Source: Gigaspora margarita
Lineage: Eukaryota > Glomeromycota > Glomeromycetes > Diversisporales > Gigasporaceae
Assembly (NCBI GenBank): GCA_009809945.1
Contig: WTPW01000071.1
Location: 299,750-363,749, forward strand
Direction: 5' to 3'
Length of the DNA stretch: 64,000 nt
The notes beneath the pieces were generated by a model, which was given only the letters and a program-made list of their open reading frames with translations, was not told the origin of the DNA and did no database searches. Position numbers and translations under genes: made by a program. Of the stretch, positions 46,830 through 58,994 are shown in pieces (the stretch's first letter is position 1; every line of letters starts with the position of its first letter).

Positions 46830-47941
46830 TATATATATTAATAGGATAACATATTTCCTAACTACTAATACTATTGTAATAATACAAAGGCTTTAAATAC
46901 TGATTGCTTGTCAATAGATTTACTTGTAAAACGTTTGAACTATATAGTATATTACTATTGATCTAGTTTTATATTAAATAATATAAAGTCCCAAGTTAGT
47001 AATATATACAATAAGTAAATTATTAAACTTATACTAAAATATACCTATGGCAGTATTGTACATGGAACAATTTTGGACAATTTTGAATATTTTTTCAAAT
47101 TAAATTTACATAAAATTTATTAAGTTAATCTATTTTAATTTTTTTACAAATAAATCTAGCACTAAAAAATATATAATTATATAATTTTTTAAATTAATTT
47201 ATTGATCAGTTAAACTTGGAATATAGGCTTGGACAATTTTAAACAATCTTGAATGCTTGGACAATTACATAGTATGGAAACATCTTATGTACAGCACAAA
47301 CCTATAATGTTTTACACCTATATATAATTATTCTAAAACTGGCTAATTAATCAGTGCAAGATGTTCTAAGTAAAAATAATTTATGTTCTTAAAACCTTTT
47401 CTAAACCCTATTCTAACTTTAAATACTAATGCTAACATGTAAATTTTGCATTAAAAATTTTGATATTCAAATCTTTGAAAAATCCAAAAAATATAATAAA
47501 TATATAATAGATACAAAACTACTATAGGTGCATTTTATAATAAATAAAAATTATTATATTAAAAATTGCCAGAATACAAACCAAATAAATCCATTCATGT
47601 AATAAAATTGTTTAAAATTATATATATACAATACTTTAATTTAGATTTATTTTTTTATATAATTTAAAATATATTTTCAAGATTCTAATATAATAAAGAT
47701 TGTATATCTCAACCCAATTTTTAGTCAAATCTTTTTTTGTTACTTAATTTTTTATTCTAATAAATTAGTATTTTTAAAGTATCTCATAATAAAAATTAAT
47801 AATTTAGAATTGGCCAAATTATTCTTTATTATTTCTTATTAAAAAAAATAAAAATACAAATAGTATAAAATTTAATTAAAACTGATATTAAATACATATT
47901 TTATTAAATTATTGCATAGTATTGCACTTAAAATTTGGTAG
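46830..47941. other. AT-rich sequence, no gene seen
   Basis: 47055-47280 contains several TGGACAATTTT motifs in two orientations, possibly remains of a short element. Otherwise nothing recognisable. Confidence 0.4.
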
Positions 47942-48190
47942 ATTGATTAGAGGTGCTTTTATGCATCTTCTACAAGAGATATATCTCTTGCAGGGAGATA
48001 TATATTCTATGCTAGTCAGCCAATCAAAAAATAGAAATATCACATAATTGACACTAGCCCAAATTATGTGCAACCAATTAATTGCATATAATTAAGTATA
48101 ACAAAAACAACTATTATGAAATAAACACTGATTATATTCTTTTTGAATCAATCAAAAAGCAAATAACAACTAGATATTTTTTTTTATTAA

Positions 48191-49004
48191 TGGGTATTTG
48201 TTAGCCCTCTGTACTAAATTTAGTACAAATTCAAAAAATTATTTTACAATAACAAACTAAAAATTTTATTTGAAATTATACTAAAATATACATTAAAACC
48301 AATACTATTATTATGCAAAATTTTAGCAGTATTTATTAATAAAACTTTTGTATAAATTGATCTTAAGCTTCTTGAATTTTGTGCAAATTTTGCTGTACTT
48401 AATTTAGTACAGCTCTAAAAGTGCTATATTGTATAAAAATTTATAAAAAAATAAAAAAATTAAAATTTTAAATTATTTTAGATCTAATTTTGATTTTAGA
48501 ATAGTTAAAAAAATAAATAATAGTTTTTTAAAATAGTTCAATTAAACCTGTTTTTTGTGATGCAGTCTAAAAATAGGTAGTTTTTTTATAATAAAACATA
48601 TAAAAACATATAAAAAAATTAGCAAAATTAAATAACATATAACTTTTTATCTACAGAACCAATTTTAATGATTTTTTTATTATTAGAATCAGAAAAACTA
48701 GCTTTACAACATATTAAAAATTTAAGAAAGCTTTATTAAATAAAATTTTTTATTATTCACAATTTAATACTTTTTTTTAGTGTTTTTGGTCATTTTTTGG
48801 TTGCATTTTTTGTAGAAAACAATTTTTAAACTTTTTAATATAGCTTTTATAAGTTTAAATAAACAATACACTTTATAAATATAGGATTACATATTGAATA
48901 AATTTAATTTGAAGTTAATAATCAAAATTTTACAAAATTTAGCTTTTAAAACTGTACTAAATTAAGTATTTTGTACTAAATTTAGTATGGCTAATGGATA
49001 CCCA
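48191..49004. mobile_element. Inverted-repeat element flanked by TTAA
   Basis: TGGGTATTTGTTAGCCCTC pairs with GGCTAATGGATACCCA, and GTACTAAATTTAGTAC occurs near both ends. TTAA on each side suggests a piggyBac-like insertion. The right flank is itself duplicated, which weakens this. Confidence 0.45.
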
Positions 49005-49132
49005 TTAAGATTTTTATTTAAAAGTTAAAATATTTAACTTGATCAATTATATCATAAATTTGTATACCCATTAAGATTTTTATTTAAAAGTTAAAATATT
49101 TAACTTGATCAATTATATCATAAATTTGTATA
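49001..49132 (+). repeat. Perfect 66-bp tandem duplication
   Basis: Two identical adjacent copies beginning CCCATTAAGATTTTTATTTA. The first copy overlaps the right end of the preceding element. Confidence 0.9.
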
Positions 49133-49194
49133 CCCAGTACAATTTCATGATCTAGTATTTAAACGAAATTTTGCAGTAAAGTATAATTGGTTGC

Positions 49195-49240
49195 TTACAC
49201 AACCAATTATACTTTACTACAAAATTTTGCTTACATCCAA
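49195..49240. repeat. Short inverted repeat (hairpin)
   Basis: GCAGTAAAGTATAATTGGTT (from 49172) and AACCAATTATACTTTACTAC (from 49201) are near-perfect complements separated by a few bases. Confidence 0.7.
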
Positions 49241-49329
49241 CTACATAAAAACCCAACATATTTCATAATGCCAAAATGCCACTTCTAGTATTAATTGCAC
49301 ATTAAAACATTATATTTTCACAAGAGGAT

Positions 49330-50720
49330 TTATAAAATAAATGCCAAAAGTCCACAAGAAAGCTCAACAAACTGCTAAAAGACCCAAGAAAGTTCATCAA
49401 AAGATGCTAAAAGACCTAAAGTTTACTAAGAAATGCTAAAAAAAACAGAAGAAAGTTCACTAATAAATTATTGAAAGAGCAAAAGAAAGATTATGAGAAA
49501 GTTACCAAGCAATTTTGAAAGAATAGTAAAAGTTTGCAAAAAAAAAAGGTGAAAGATCAGAAGTACTTACCAATATAGCACCAAAAGATCAAAAGAAAAC
49601 TTGAAAAGCGCTAAAAGTCCACAAAAGAGTTTATTAGAAACTGTCAAAAATTTACAAAAGAATTTACCAAAAAATGCCAAATATTCACAAGATGCTTTAC
49701 AAAAAAAAATGCTAAAAGTCCATAGGAGGGTTTAGAGTTAATACCTCTATCCAGATATATTTTTTATATCTGGATTAATCCGGTTTTATTATAGTATATA
49801 TCCAGATATAAATTTAAATCCAGATTTATTTATATCCGGATATAAAACACTATGTCACGTTATATCACATGACATAGTATATATCCAGATATATAAATCT
49901 GGATAGAGGTGTTAACTCTAGGAGGGTTCAACAAAATGCTAAAAGACCCAAAAAAGTTTATCAAGACGTGCTAAAAAACTCATAAAAGTTCAAAAAAATG
50001 CCAAAAGACCAGAAGAAAGTTTACAAAAAAGTTTACTAGCAAATTGTATGAAAGCTCAATAAAAGTTTGCAAAAAAAAAAAAATTAAAAGATACTTACCA
50101 ATAGAGCCCCAAAGATCAAAAGAAAACTCAAAAATGCCAAAAGTCCACAGGAGTGTTCACCAAATGCTAGAAGTCTACAAGAGGGTTCACCAAATGCCAA
50201 AAGTCCACAAAAGAATTTACTAGAAAATGCCAAAAGTCCACAAGAGGGTTTACTAGAAAGCACTAAAAGTTCACAAGAGAATTCACAAACAAACGCCAAA
50301 AGTTCACAAAAGAATTCACCTAAAAGTCTACAAGATAATTCACCAGAAAACACTAGAGTCCACAAGAAAATTTCCAAACAAATACTGAAAGTCCACAAGA
50401 GGGTTAACCAGAAAACTTCAAAGGTCTACAAGAGATAACGCTGAATATTCACAAGAGGATTCATCAAAAGAATGCCAAAATCCAAAGGAGTTCACCAACA
50501 AAAAGCTGAAAGACCCAAAAAAGTTTACTGAGAAATGCTGAAAAACTAGAGGAAAATTCACAAGAAAGTTCACCAACAAATTAGCAAAAGACTGGAAGTA
50601 AGTTCATAAGAAAGTTCACCAACTGATTTCAAAAGGTTAGTAAAAGTTCACAAGGTTTACTAGAAAAAAAAATAGTAAAAGATCAGAAGAAAGTACTTAC
50701 CAATAAAGCACCGAAAGATC
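49330..50720. repeat. Degenerate satellite (AAAAGTCCACAAGAGGGTTCACC unit)
   Basis: Variants of GCCAAAAGTCCACAAGAG and GTTCACCAAA recur every 30-40 bp for about 1.4 kb, interrupted by the MITE at 49733-49920. Between 50084 and 50398 the minus strand is open and reads a repeated S(K/E)PSCGLLAF-like peptide because the 39-bp units there are multiples of three. I regard this as satellite rather than gene. Confidence 0.8.
49733..49920. mobile_element. hAT-like MITE, 188 bp
   Basis: It begins TAGAGTTAATACCTCTATCC and ends GGATAGAGGTGTTAACTCTA, with the perfect 8-bp duplication GGAGGGTT on both sides. The interior is composed of ATATCCAGATATA motifs. It is inserted in the satellite. Confidence 0.95.
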
Positions 50721-50780
50721 AAAAGAAAATATAAAGTAAAAGAATAATGTAAAATGCTCCAAAGAAGCCAAAGAAGTGGG

Positions 50781-50784
<4 letters not shown>

Positions 50785-50829
<45 letters not shown>
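50785..50829. repeat. Poly(A) tract
   Basis: About 45 adenines. The poly-lysine frame through it is an artefact. Confidence 0.9.
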
Positions 50830-50834
<5 letters not shown>

Positions 50835-51130
50835 GCATTATATTGTTGAAAATAACAATAAACATAAACAAAAAAAATTACAGAAAGGAAATGGGTACTT
50901 AACTATTATGTATTCACTAGCAGGAGGTGAACCAACTTCTGATCCAGCATCAGTATGCCAAATAGGTGATATACCCTCACAGAGATATATTTCTCGCAGG
51001 AGATGCCTATAATTTTCTATTAATTAGTGGTTAACAAATTAGACAATCACATAAATATTTTACTAGAAATTTTTAGAATCATGCAATTAAAATTTTATTA
51101 CTATTATTCATTTATAGTAATATCTTAACA

Positions 51131-52764
51131 GGACCCTGGACATCTCTGATATATATCATATATTTTTTTTTAGCAAATTGCAGAAAATTTGGTCTGAGGT
51201 CCAAATTTAAGTTTTAGCAAATTGAGNTTAATTTTAAAAAAGNTTATATAAAGCATTTTGGCAAATTACAGCAATTTTATGCATGTTATATTTTATTTTT
51301 AGCAAATTATCTACATTTTGCAAGAATCATACCCAAAAATAAGCTATCTTATTTTTTTATACTACTATAATTTTAAAAAATTTAAGATGCTTAATTTTGA
51401 ATTTTTTTGATCAAAAAATCAAAAATTAAGCTTCTTCTCTTAAATTTTCAAGAAATATAAAAGTAAATATACCGGAATAATGTATTTTTATGTGCTGAAC
51501 AAGTTTTCTTAGAGCACTTTTTTAGATTCAGTTAGTAAAATTTTATGAATAATAGAATTTTTTAGTATTTTTATTAATAAAATTATATAAAATATTATAA
51601 TTCACAAAATTTTACTAATTGATTTTAACTCAGCACATAAAAATACATTATTCTGGTATATTTAATTTTATATTTCTTGAAAATTTAAGAGAAGATGCTT
51701 AATTTTGGATTTTTTGATCAAAAAATCCAAAATTAAGAATCTTCTCTTAAATTTCAAGAAATATAAAATTAAATATGCCGGAATAATGTATTTTTATGTG
51801 CTGAACAAGTTTTCTTAGAGCACAATGTTAGAATCAGTTAGTAAAATTTTGTGAATCATAGTATTTTTTAGTATTTTTATTAATAAAATTATATAAAATT
51901 TTATAATTCACAAAATTTTACTAATTGATTCTAANNNNNNNNNNNNNNNNNNNNNNNNNNNNNNNNNNNNNNNNNNNNNNNNNNNNNNNNNNNNNNNNNN
52001 NNNNNNNNNNNNNNNNNNNNNNNNNNNNNNNNNNNNNNNNNNNNNNNNNNNNNNNNNNNNNNNNNNNNNNNNNNNNNNNNNNNNNNNNNNNNNNNNNNNN
52101 NNNNNNNNNNNNNNNNNNNNNNNNNNNNNNNNNNNNNNNNNNNNNNNNNNNNNNNNNNNNNNNNNNNNNNNNNNNNNNNNNNNNNNNNNNNNNNNNNNNN
52201 NNNNNNNNNNNNNNNNNNNNNNNNNNNNNNNNNNNNNNNNNNNNNNNNNNNNNNNNNNNNNNNNNNNNNNNNNNNNNNNNNNNNNNNNNNNNNNNNNNNN
52301 NNNNNNNNNNNNNNNNNNNNNNNNNNNNNNNNNNNNNNNNNNNNNNNNNNNNNNNNNNNNNNNNNNNNNNNNNNNNNNNNNNNNNNNNNNNNNNNNNNNN
52401 NNNNNNNNNNNNNNNNNNNNNNNNNNNNNNNNNNNNNNNNNNNTTAGAATCAATTAGTAAAATTTTGTGAATTATAATATTTTATATAAATTTTATTAAT
52501 AAAAATACAAAGAATTCTATTATTCTCAAAATTTTGCTAATTGATTCTAACTAAGTGCTCTAAGAAAATTTATTTAGCAATCAAAAATACATATATTATT
52601 TTGATTTATAAAAATAGATGTGATAATTTAGTTTTTAGCAAATTACTATAAAATTTATATGTAATAATCTAACTTTTAGCAAATTTACTTGATTTTAGGG
52701 ATAGCAAAAATGCCTAAATTCATGCAGATCAGTTATGACCTCTATGAGAGATGTCCAGGGTCCT
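51131..52764. mobile_element. hAT-like element composed of inverted repeats
   Basis: It begins AGGACCCTGGACATCTCT and ends AGAGATGTCCAGGGTCCT, flanked by the perfect duplication ATCTTAAC (51123-51130, 52765-52772). The interior alternates inverted units (for example CCGGAATAATGTATTTTTAT and its complement) and contains an N-gap at its symmetry centre. Confidence 0.92.
51935..52443. other. Assembly gap (N)
   Basis: 509 undetermined bases, flanked by ACTAATTGATTCTAA on the left and its complement TTAGAATCAATTAGT on the right. The break falls inside a palindrome. The two open frames reported across it are artefacts. Confidence 0.98.
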
Positions 52765-52772
52765 ATCTTAAC

Positions 52773-54940
52773 TATAATGATGAACAATTATAAATTTATT
52801 TAAATTAAGTTGAAATGCATATTATATATATAATTTATATATAATATATAAATAAGTAAAATTTTGATTGCAAATTTCTCAAATTTTCTTTTGTATAATA
52901 TATGAAATATAATTTTTCTATAAAAAAACTTTTGTATTCTAATTAAAAAATTTTTTAATAAACTTTAGAAATATAAATAATTTTTTAATCTTAAATTACA
53001 AAATAAAAAGTTGATTGCTTTTAGAATGCACTGTTACTAATATAATTATCTAACTACCCAATAGATCCAAAAAAATTACATTGTTTAGTTAAATATTAAA
53101 ATCAGATATAATAATATAAAGTCAAAAAAAATAATTTTTAAGTTTTTAAAAAATGCCAATAATTTAAAATATTTGCATATAAAACTAACTTTTGAGTTCT
53201 AATTATAAAAATTTCTTTATAAATTTCAAGTATATAGTATAATATATTAAAACTAATACTGTCAAAAAATTTGATAAAACATTAATCTGCTAGATCCGTT
53301 TCTATTATATAATTTAATATTTGGGTAAATCAATATAAATCATGCAAATTTTTTATAATAAAATTTTTTCCAAACTTTGAATAGAATAACTTAACAAAAA
53401 TTTAATCAAATTTAATAAAAATTTTTAAATTAATTTCATAAATCTATATAACTAATTTAAAAAAAATTTTATCAAATTTGATCAAGTTTTTGTTAAGTTA
53501 TCTTGATTTAAGCTTTTAAAAAAGTTACTAAAAAATTTGTTTAAGTTCTATTGACTTATCTCATTTTATAATGTTTTCAAATCCAATAACCTTACAATAC
53601 TAATACAAATTCTGCTTATCATGACACTAGTTTGAGAAATTATACTATATAAGTAATCTCTAAGCTTAAAACCTGATTACAAAACAAATCTTTAAAATAT
53701 TATACATTTTAAATTTTTAATTTATATTATTAATACCAATAAGATCTCTCAATTAGATATAATACAATATTATATTTTTTTTTAAAATTCTGTCTATAAA
53801 ATCACCTGTGCATTAACAAAAATTCTTTATAAAATTTTGATATAAAATTTAATTTTTATTTTGATTATAACATGGATTACATCTATTCAATTATTTTACT
53901 ATAGAGCTTTGTATATAGTATCTGGTGTTTTGGATAATGAAAATCTATACTTGCATAAATATATTAAATAAATGAATAATTGTTTAAAAAATTGATCTAA
54001 ATTGATCACATTCTATAGTATAGTACAGATAAGCTAATTGAGTATCTATACAAATTTGGATTATTTTTGAAGCTTTTAATATAAATACTATATATATGCA
54101 GATGCACTAAATTATAACTCTTTTTAGTTAGTTTTTTCTTACAACCAGCACAATCTTTTTTTAAAAGTTTCTGTTTAAAATGATAACAAGTCCTAATAAA
54201 ATTTTCATGCTTATTTTTAAAACTTTTTAAAAAAATAAAAACCAATTATTCTCAATCACAATAATAGTATATATAACCTGGTAAAGGCCAATATTTGGTC
54301 ACTCTAAAGTTTTAAAAATTTGTTCATTAATGAAAACAACTTATAATCAATTTAGATTAGAGGTAGTAAATCAATTAGCTAATGCACTCCAAGTAAATAA
54401 ATTTAAAAATTCTTAATTTGGATGATAATCTGGCCAGATCTAAAGGTCTAAGTTTTTAGCAAATGAATTTGTAGGAATGCTATATTAAAATTTCTTAATT
54501 TAAAATCATATAAAATTGAAATTGATAAAGAAAAAGAATTAGCAAATGCCCTTTATAAGAATTTATGATAAACATGCTATTGATTGTTTATAATAAGATC
54601 ATATTAGAAGTAGGACAAGCAATAAAAAGATTGCTTGATAGTAATAATATATTAAAGAATTTAAATATTAGAATATGCAAAATTTCTTTCAAAATTAGAT
54701 CAAGAATCTACTTATTCAAATTATTCAATAGTTCTAATATTGGTATTCATAATTAAATATCAATTTTATACTCTTTTTTAAATATAGCACCTTTATAGTT
54801 GTAATAGTCATCAGAATTGACTTTTAATAATCTTGTTTAAAATTTTTAGCTACTTTTAGCTATTTTTCTTTCATTTTCTAGAACCAATAATTTTCTAAAT
54901 CTTTTTTTAGCTTTTAATAACAATTATATATATTAATAAA
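52773..54940. other. AT-rich sequence, no gene seen
   Basis: Highly AT-rich. The short frames at 54006-54245 (minus) and 54565-54756 (plus) have no recognisable motif. No inverted ends found. Confidence 0.5.
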
Positions 54941-54942
54941 TA

Positions 54943-56157
54943 CAGTCTAACCTCCATATAGTCACACCTTCGGGATACAAAAAGTGATGATTATATAGAG
55001 ATGTGACTAATATAGAGGGAATTCTATATAATCACAATCATAATAAAATTATATATAAAAAAAATTGTGATTATATAGAAGTTTTAATAAATAAAAATTT
55101 TAAATTTTGTTTTTTTTTTTAAATAATCGATTATAATTGCTACATATAAAAGTTAAAATTATACTAAGTAAATCGAAATAATGCTCTAAGTAACATTATT
55201 TAGGAGACAAAATTACATATATGTTGAAATTTTGAGATAAGTTGAATAACATTTTATTATTATACTTTTACAAGTTACGCCTTGACGAAAAAAAATTAAA
55301 AAATTAAAAATTTTTGAACGTATCTGAAATTATAAAAATGCATTAATAAAATTTTATTCAAATGATTTTAAAATTTCAGAATATATGTAATTTTGTATTC
55401 CGAATAACTTTACTTAGATAACTATTATCGATTTACTTAATATAATTTTGACTTTTATATGTAGCTACGATATACGATTATTTAAAAAAAAATTAAAAAA
55501 TTCTTTTTTAAAATAATCGTATATCGTAGCTACATACAAAAGTCAAAATTATATTAAGTAAATCGAAGAAAATGATCTAAGTAAAGTTATTCAGGATACA
55601 AAATTACATATATCTTAAAATTTTGAAATAATTTGGATAAAATTTTATTAATACACTTTTATAATTTAAAGTTAAATTCAAAAATTTTTAATTTTTTTTA
55701 GTTTTTTTCGCCTAAGCGTAACTTGCAAAAGTGTAATAATAAAATGTAATTTAAATTATCTCAAAATTTCAACATGTGTGTAATTTTGTCTCCTGAACAA
55801 TATTACTTAGAGCATTATTATCGATTTAGTTAGTACAATTTTAACTTCCATATGTAGCAATTATAATCGATTATTTGAAAAAAAAACAAAATTTAAAAAT
55901 TTTTATTTGTTAAAAAATAATAAAATAGCATAAAAATATTTATAATAATAAAATAATTAATCCAAAATATTTATAATAATGATGTGATTATGTAGGGTAG
56001 TTTTATATAGGTGGTAATTAAAAAATTGTGATAGTGATTATAATGCAAATGTGCTTATATAGAGGTGAAAATGATAGTAAAAAGGTTGGTAAATTTACAA
56101 AAGTGATTATATTGAATTTGTGACTATATAGAGGGTGACTATATAGAGGTTAGACTG
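54943..56157. mobile_element. Pogo-like non-autonomous element, 1.2 kb
   Basis: CAGTCTAACCTCCATATAGT and ACTATATAGAGGTTAGACTG are terminal inverted repeats flanked by TA (54941-54942, 56158-56159). Subterminal TATATAGAG/GTGATTATA motifs repeat in both orientations. Its core (55110-55880) is a set of alternating foldback units of the ATCGATTTACTTAGTA / TATGTAGC family seen at 15030 and 29440. No transposase. Confidence 0.92.
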
Positions 56158-56427
56158 TAAATGGTTGCTTTTTGCTTGATTACTATAATATAATACTTAA
56201 TAAATATTAAAGTATTTATTACATTTCTTCTAGTCTTTTTGATTATCTTTCTTCTATAATACAATTTTTCAGTTCGACTCATCAACCCGTAGATCAATTC
56301 TTCATTTGGTAATGCATATCATACAAAGTTCAACAGGTATTCAGATTATGCAAAAATGAGAAGGAGGAATAAGATCAGCAGGATCTTTGCTTGAAATCGT
56401 GTTATGAGACATAGTAAACCATGTGTC

Positions 56428-57404
56428 TAGTGATGGGCCACGCGCGGGATTCAAAATCCCACGTGCGGGATTTTTAATATAAGATTATTTGGCCTGCATT
56501 AGCATATCATCTGGCCCGCATTAACAAAGTATCCTGCCAGCTTTAACATAAGTGGGCCAATGACTAATTAGTATTTGATGTACATAAAAATATTATACAC
56601 GCGTTAACTTTTTATTTGTTTCTCGTTCGCACATATATACGTACGTACAGAGATAATGTGCAAACTGTACGTTGAAATAAATTTTTTAAATTGTCATTAT
56701 TAATAAAATGGGAATCTAGACTTTTAATTTCTTGCATAAATAATACATCAAGAATATTGTGTACCATATGGGCAAAAATCTCCAATTTCAGTGATTATTT
56801 AATATGAGTGATAAGGTAAATAAAATTCGAGCCAATCATTTATGTGATATTAGATGATTATTGAGTATAAAAGTGACTATTTGATACGCTCGATTATGAG
56901 TCGTTTATGAATTTTTGTAGTATATAACCTGGCTACCTATAAATTTTTGTACGTATGTACTTGATCACTTATAAATTTTAGTACATTTATACCTGATTAT
57001 GCGCCTGATTACTTATAAATTTTTATACGCTTATTTGATTTGATCGCTTTGTTGCCATTATAATTTTTTGAATATATCTTTATATAATAATATTTAAAAA
57101 CAAATTGAGAAAATTAAGGCAAATCTGAATTAATAAATTTAATAATTATAAGATTTAGATGGTTTAAATGTAGGCAAAATCTATATAAGCATTTTTATTT
57201 GTAATAAATGCAGTAAGATTTATAAGAAATGATTACTATTTTAGTGAGAAATAACATTCCTAGCGGTGATTTATATATATATATATTTATTTATCGTGAA
57301 AAAATCAGAAACTCTACTCGATCCCGCGAATCCCGCGTGGATCCCGCGCGGGATCCCGCATCCCACGTGGGATTTTTAAAAAAATCGGGATTTGCCCATC
57401 ACTA
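56428..57404. mobile_element. hAT-like non-autonomous element with GC-rich ends
   Basis: It begins TAGTGATGGGC and ends GCCCATCACTA, with the perfect 8-bp duplication CATGTGTC (56420-56427, 57405-57412). Subterminal CCCGCGCGGGAT/ATCCCACGTGGG motifs are repeated, standing out from the AT-rich background. Frames running out of it at 57229 or 57392 are not genes. Confidence 0.95.
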
Positions 57405-57412
57405 CATGTGTC

Positions 57413-58986
57413 CAATACCATAATTTTCAAGAGGTGTCAAATAACCTTTTTTATGAGCAAAAAGGAGAAAAGAAACTTGAGATTATAACGATAGGTTTGT
57501 TTCAATTTCTATTGACTATCAAACGTGCGCATTATGCTACTGCTGCAAATAGATTTTATATTATTATTGCTCAATCAGAGATTTGTTGCTATACAATAAA
57601 AAAACATACAAAAATATTCTCGCTATTACTAACAGGCATTAATCTTTACAAGCACCTTTAAATCTGTTCTACTAAATAAAGCTCTTCTCAATGGCCCAGC
57701 CAAAATCAACACTTTGCAGCCCTATGGCCAGATCCGAGTACAACATCTTCCTCAAATGATAATCCAAACCAATTGTGCTATCAGGTAAGGAGACAGCGCA
57801 TTTGCAAATAAAGAAGAGACATATAGCTAAAATATGAGGATTCCAGACAAGTATGTTGTTAGAAACTTCTGTGGTCCCTTGCACTGTCATTGCAGCCAAA
57901 TGTCGACAACTAAGGTCCTTGCACTGTTATTGCAGCCATGGAATATGAATATCACAACCAAGGTTCTTATACTACTGCAGCACCATGTAGCCTTATCATA
58001 CCATTGAAAACAAAAGCTCATTCCATTCAATGCTGAGGTGCGAGAGTGATGATCGAACCAGCCTCTTCTAAGGCGTGTGATAGCAAGATAAAAAATGATC
58101 TACACTTCCTGAAAACACCCACCTTATATGTATCAATATCCTATTCACCTACTTCTGTTATTCACATGCGCCAACCCTTCTGTGTATCTCTTGGCCTAAC
58201 AATCATTACCCATCTAATGTTATCCATAGAAATGCAAACGTAATACGTTAACGCTTAAAACCTGTATCCAACAAACTTAAGAAATGGCAATTATATATGT
58301 GATCTGCAATAAATCTCGCAACAATGAGCATTTTGTCACTTCATTGACGAGATTATTACTGGATGATCTACATTAGCATTGCCTGATGATTTTATGTTAA
58401 ATATTATGTACGTATTCAAATTTGTTAAAAAATTGTGGTTGAGTAATTATTACAACATTCTGTAAACATTTTTCAAATCTGCAACTTTTAATTCTTTGTG
58501 AATTATTAATCCATGTGAAATTTAAGGATACAGAAATAACCAGAGTTACATATTATTTACAGTTTCCTGCACAATACTATTGTAACTTAGCTGTCATCTA
58601 ATTGTGATTTTTAAAAATGATTTTTGCAAAATGTGCATAGGGATATAAAATTCTACAATATTACGTGATTTTACGTAATTTTGGGAAGTTTCAGTAACAG
58701 ATAAAATTAGTTTTAATGTAATTTGTAATTTTGAATAAATGGTATTAGTTCCTGAGATCAAAATTCTCGATGATTAGGAGATATGATTCAGATCATATAA
58801 TTAAATCAAATGATGAATAATGCTGGCCGAACTTTTGTAAAGCTGGTATTTTATATATAATGTAATGAAAATTACATGAAGTCCATGTATTGTAAGAGAG
58901 AAACTTATATAACATGACACAAATTATGCATACTTATATGTCTTCAACTAGAATATTGATAATGTTAATAACTGCATTAGTGAACT
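57413..58986. other. Moderate-GC sequence, unrecognised
   Basis: 57660-58250 is clearly less AT-rich than the surroundings and has short frames on both strands (57672-57899 minus, 58046-58243 plus), plus a local near-repeat containing TTGCACTGT(C/T)ATTGCAGCC. I could not assign it to a family. It may be an old coding fragment. Confidence 0.4.
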
Positions 58987-58994
58987 CCATACTG

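Larger units (their letters stand above)
47950..51018. mobile_element. Composite 3-kb inverted-repeat element
   Basis: Left GAGGTGCTTTTATGCATCTTC plus GAGATATATCTCTTGCAGGG pairs with right GAGATATATTTCTCGCAGG plus AGATGCCTATAATTTTCT. Flanks ATTGATTA (47942-47949) and ATTAATTA (51019-51026) match at 7 of 8. Termini are related to the MITE at 2469-2750. The interior is made of a nested element, a tandem duplication and a 30-40-bp satellite. No transposase. Confidence 0.55.

Noticed and set aside
50084-50398. Cysteine/leucine-rich repeat protein on the minus strand
   Set aside because: The surrounding satellite has the same units with other lengths and stops. Openness here follows from locally 39-bp units.
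50776-51012. Lysine-rich small protein
   Set aside because: It is a translation of a poly(A) tract.
33554-52470. Long frames made of undetermined residues at 33554-33895 and 51908-52470
   Set aside because: They are produced by assembly gaps.
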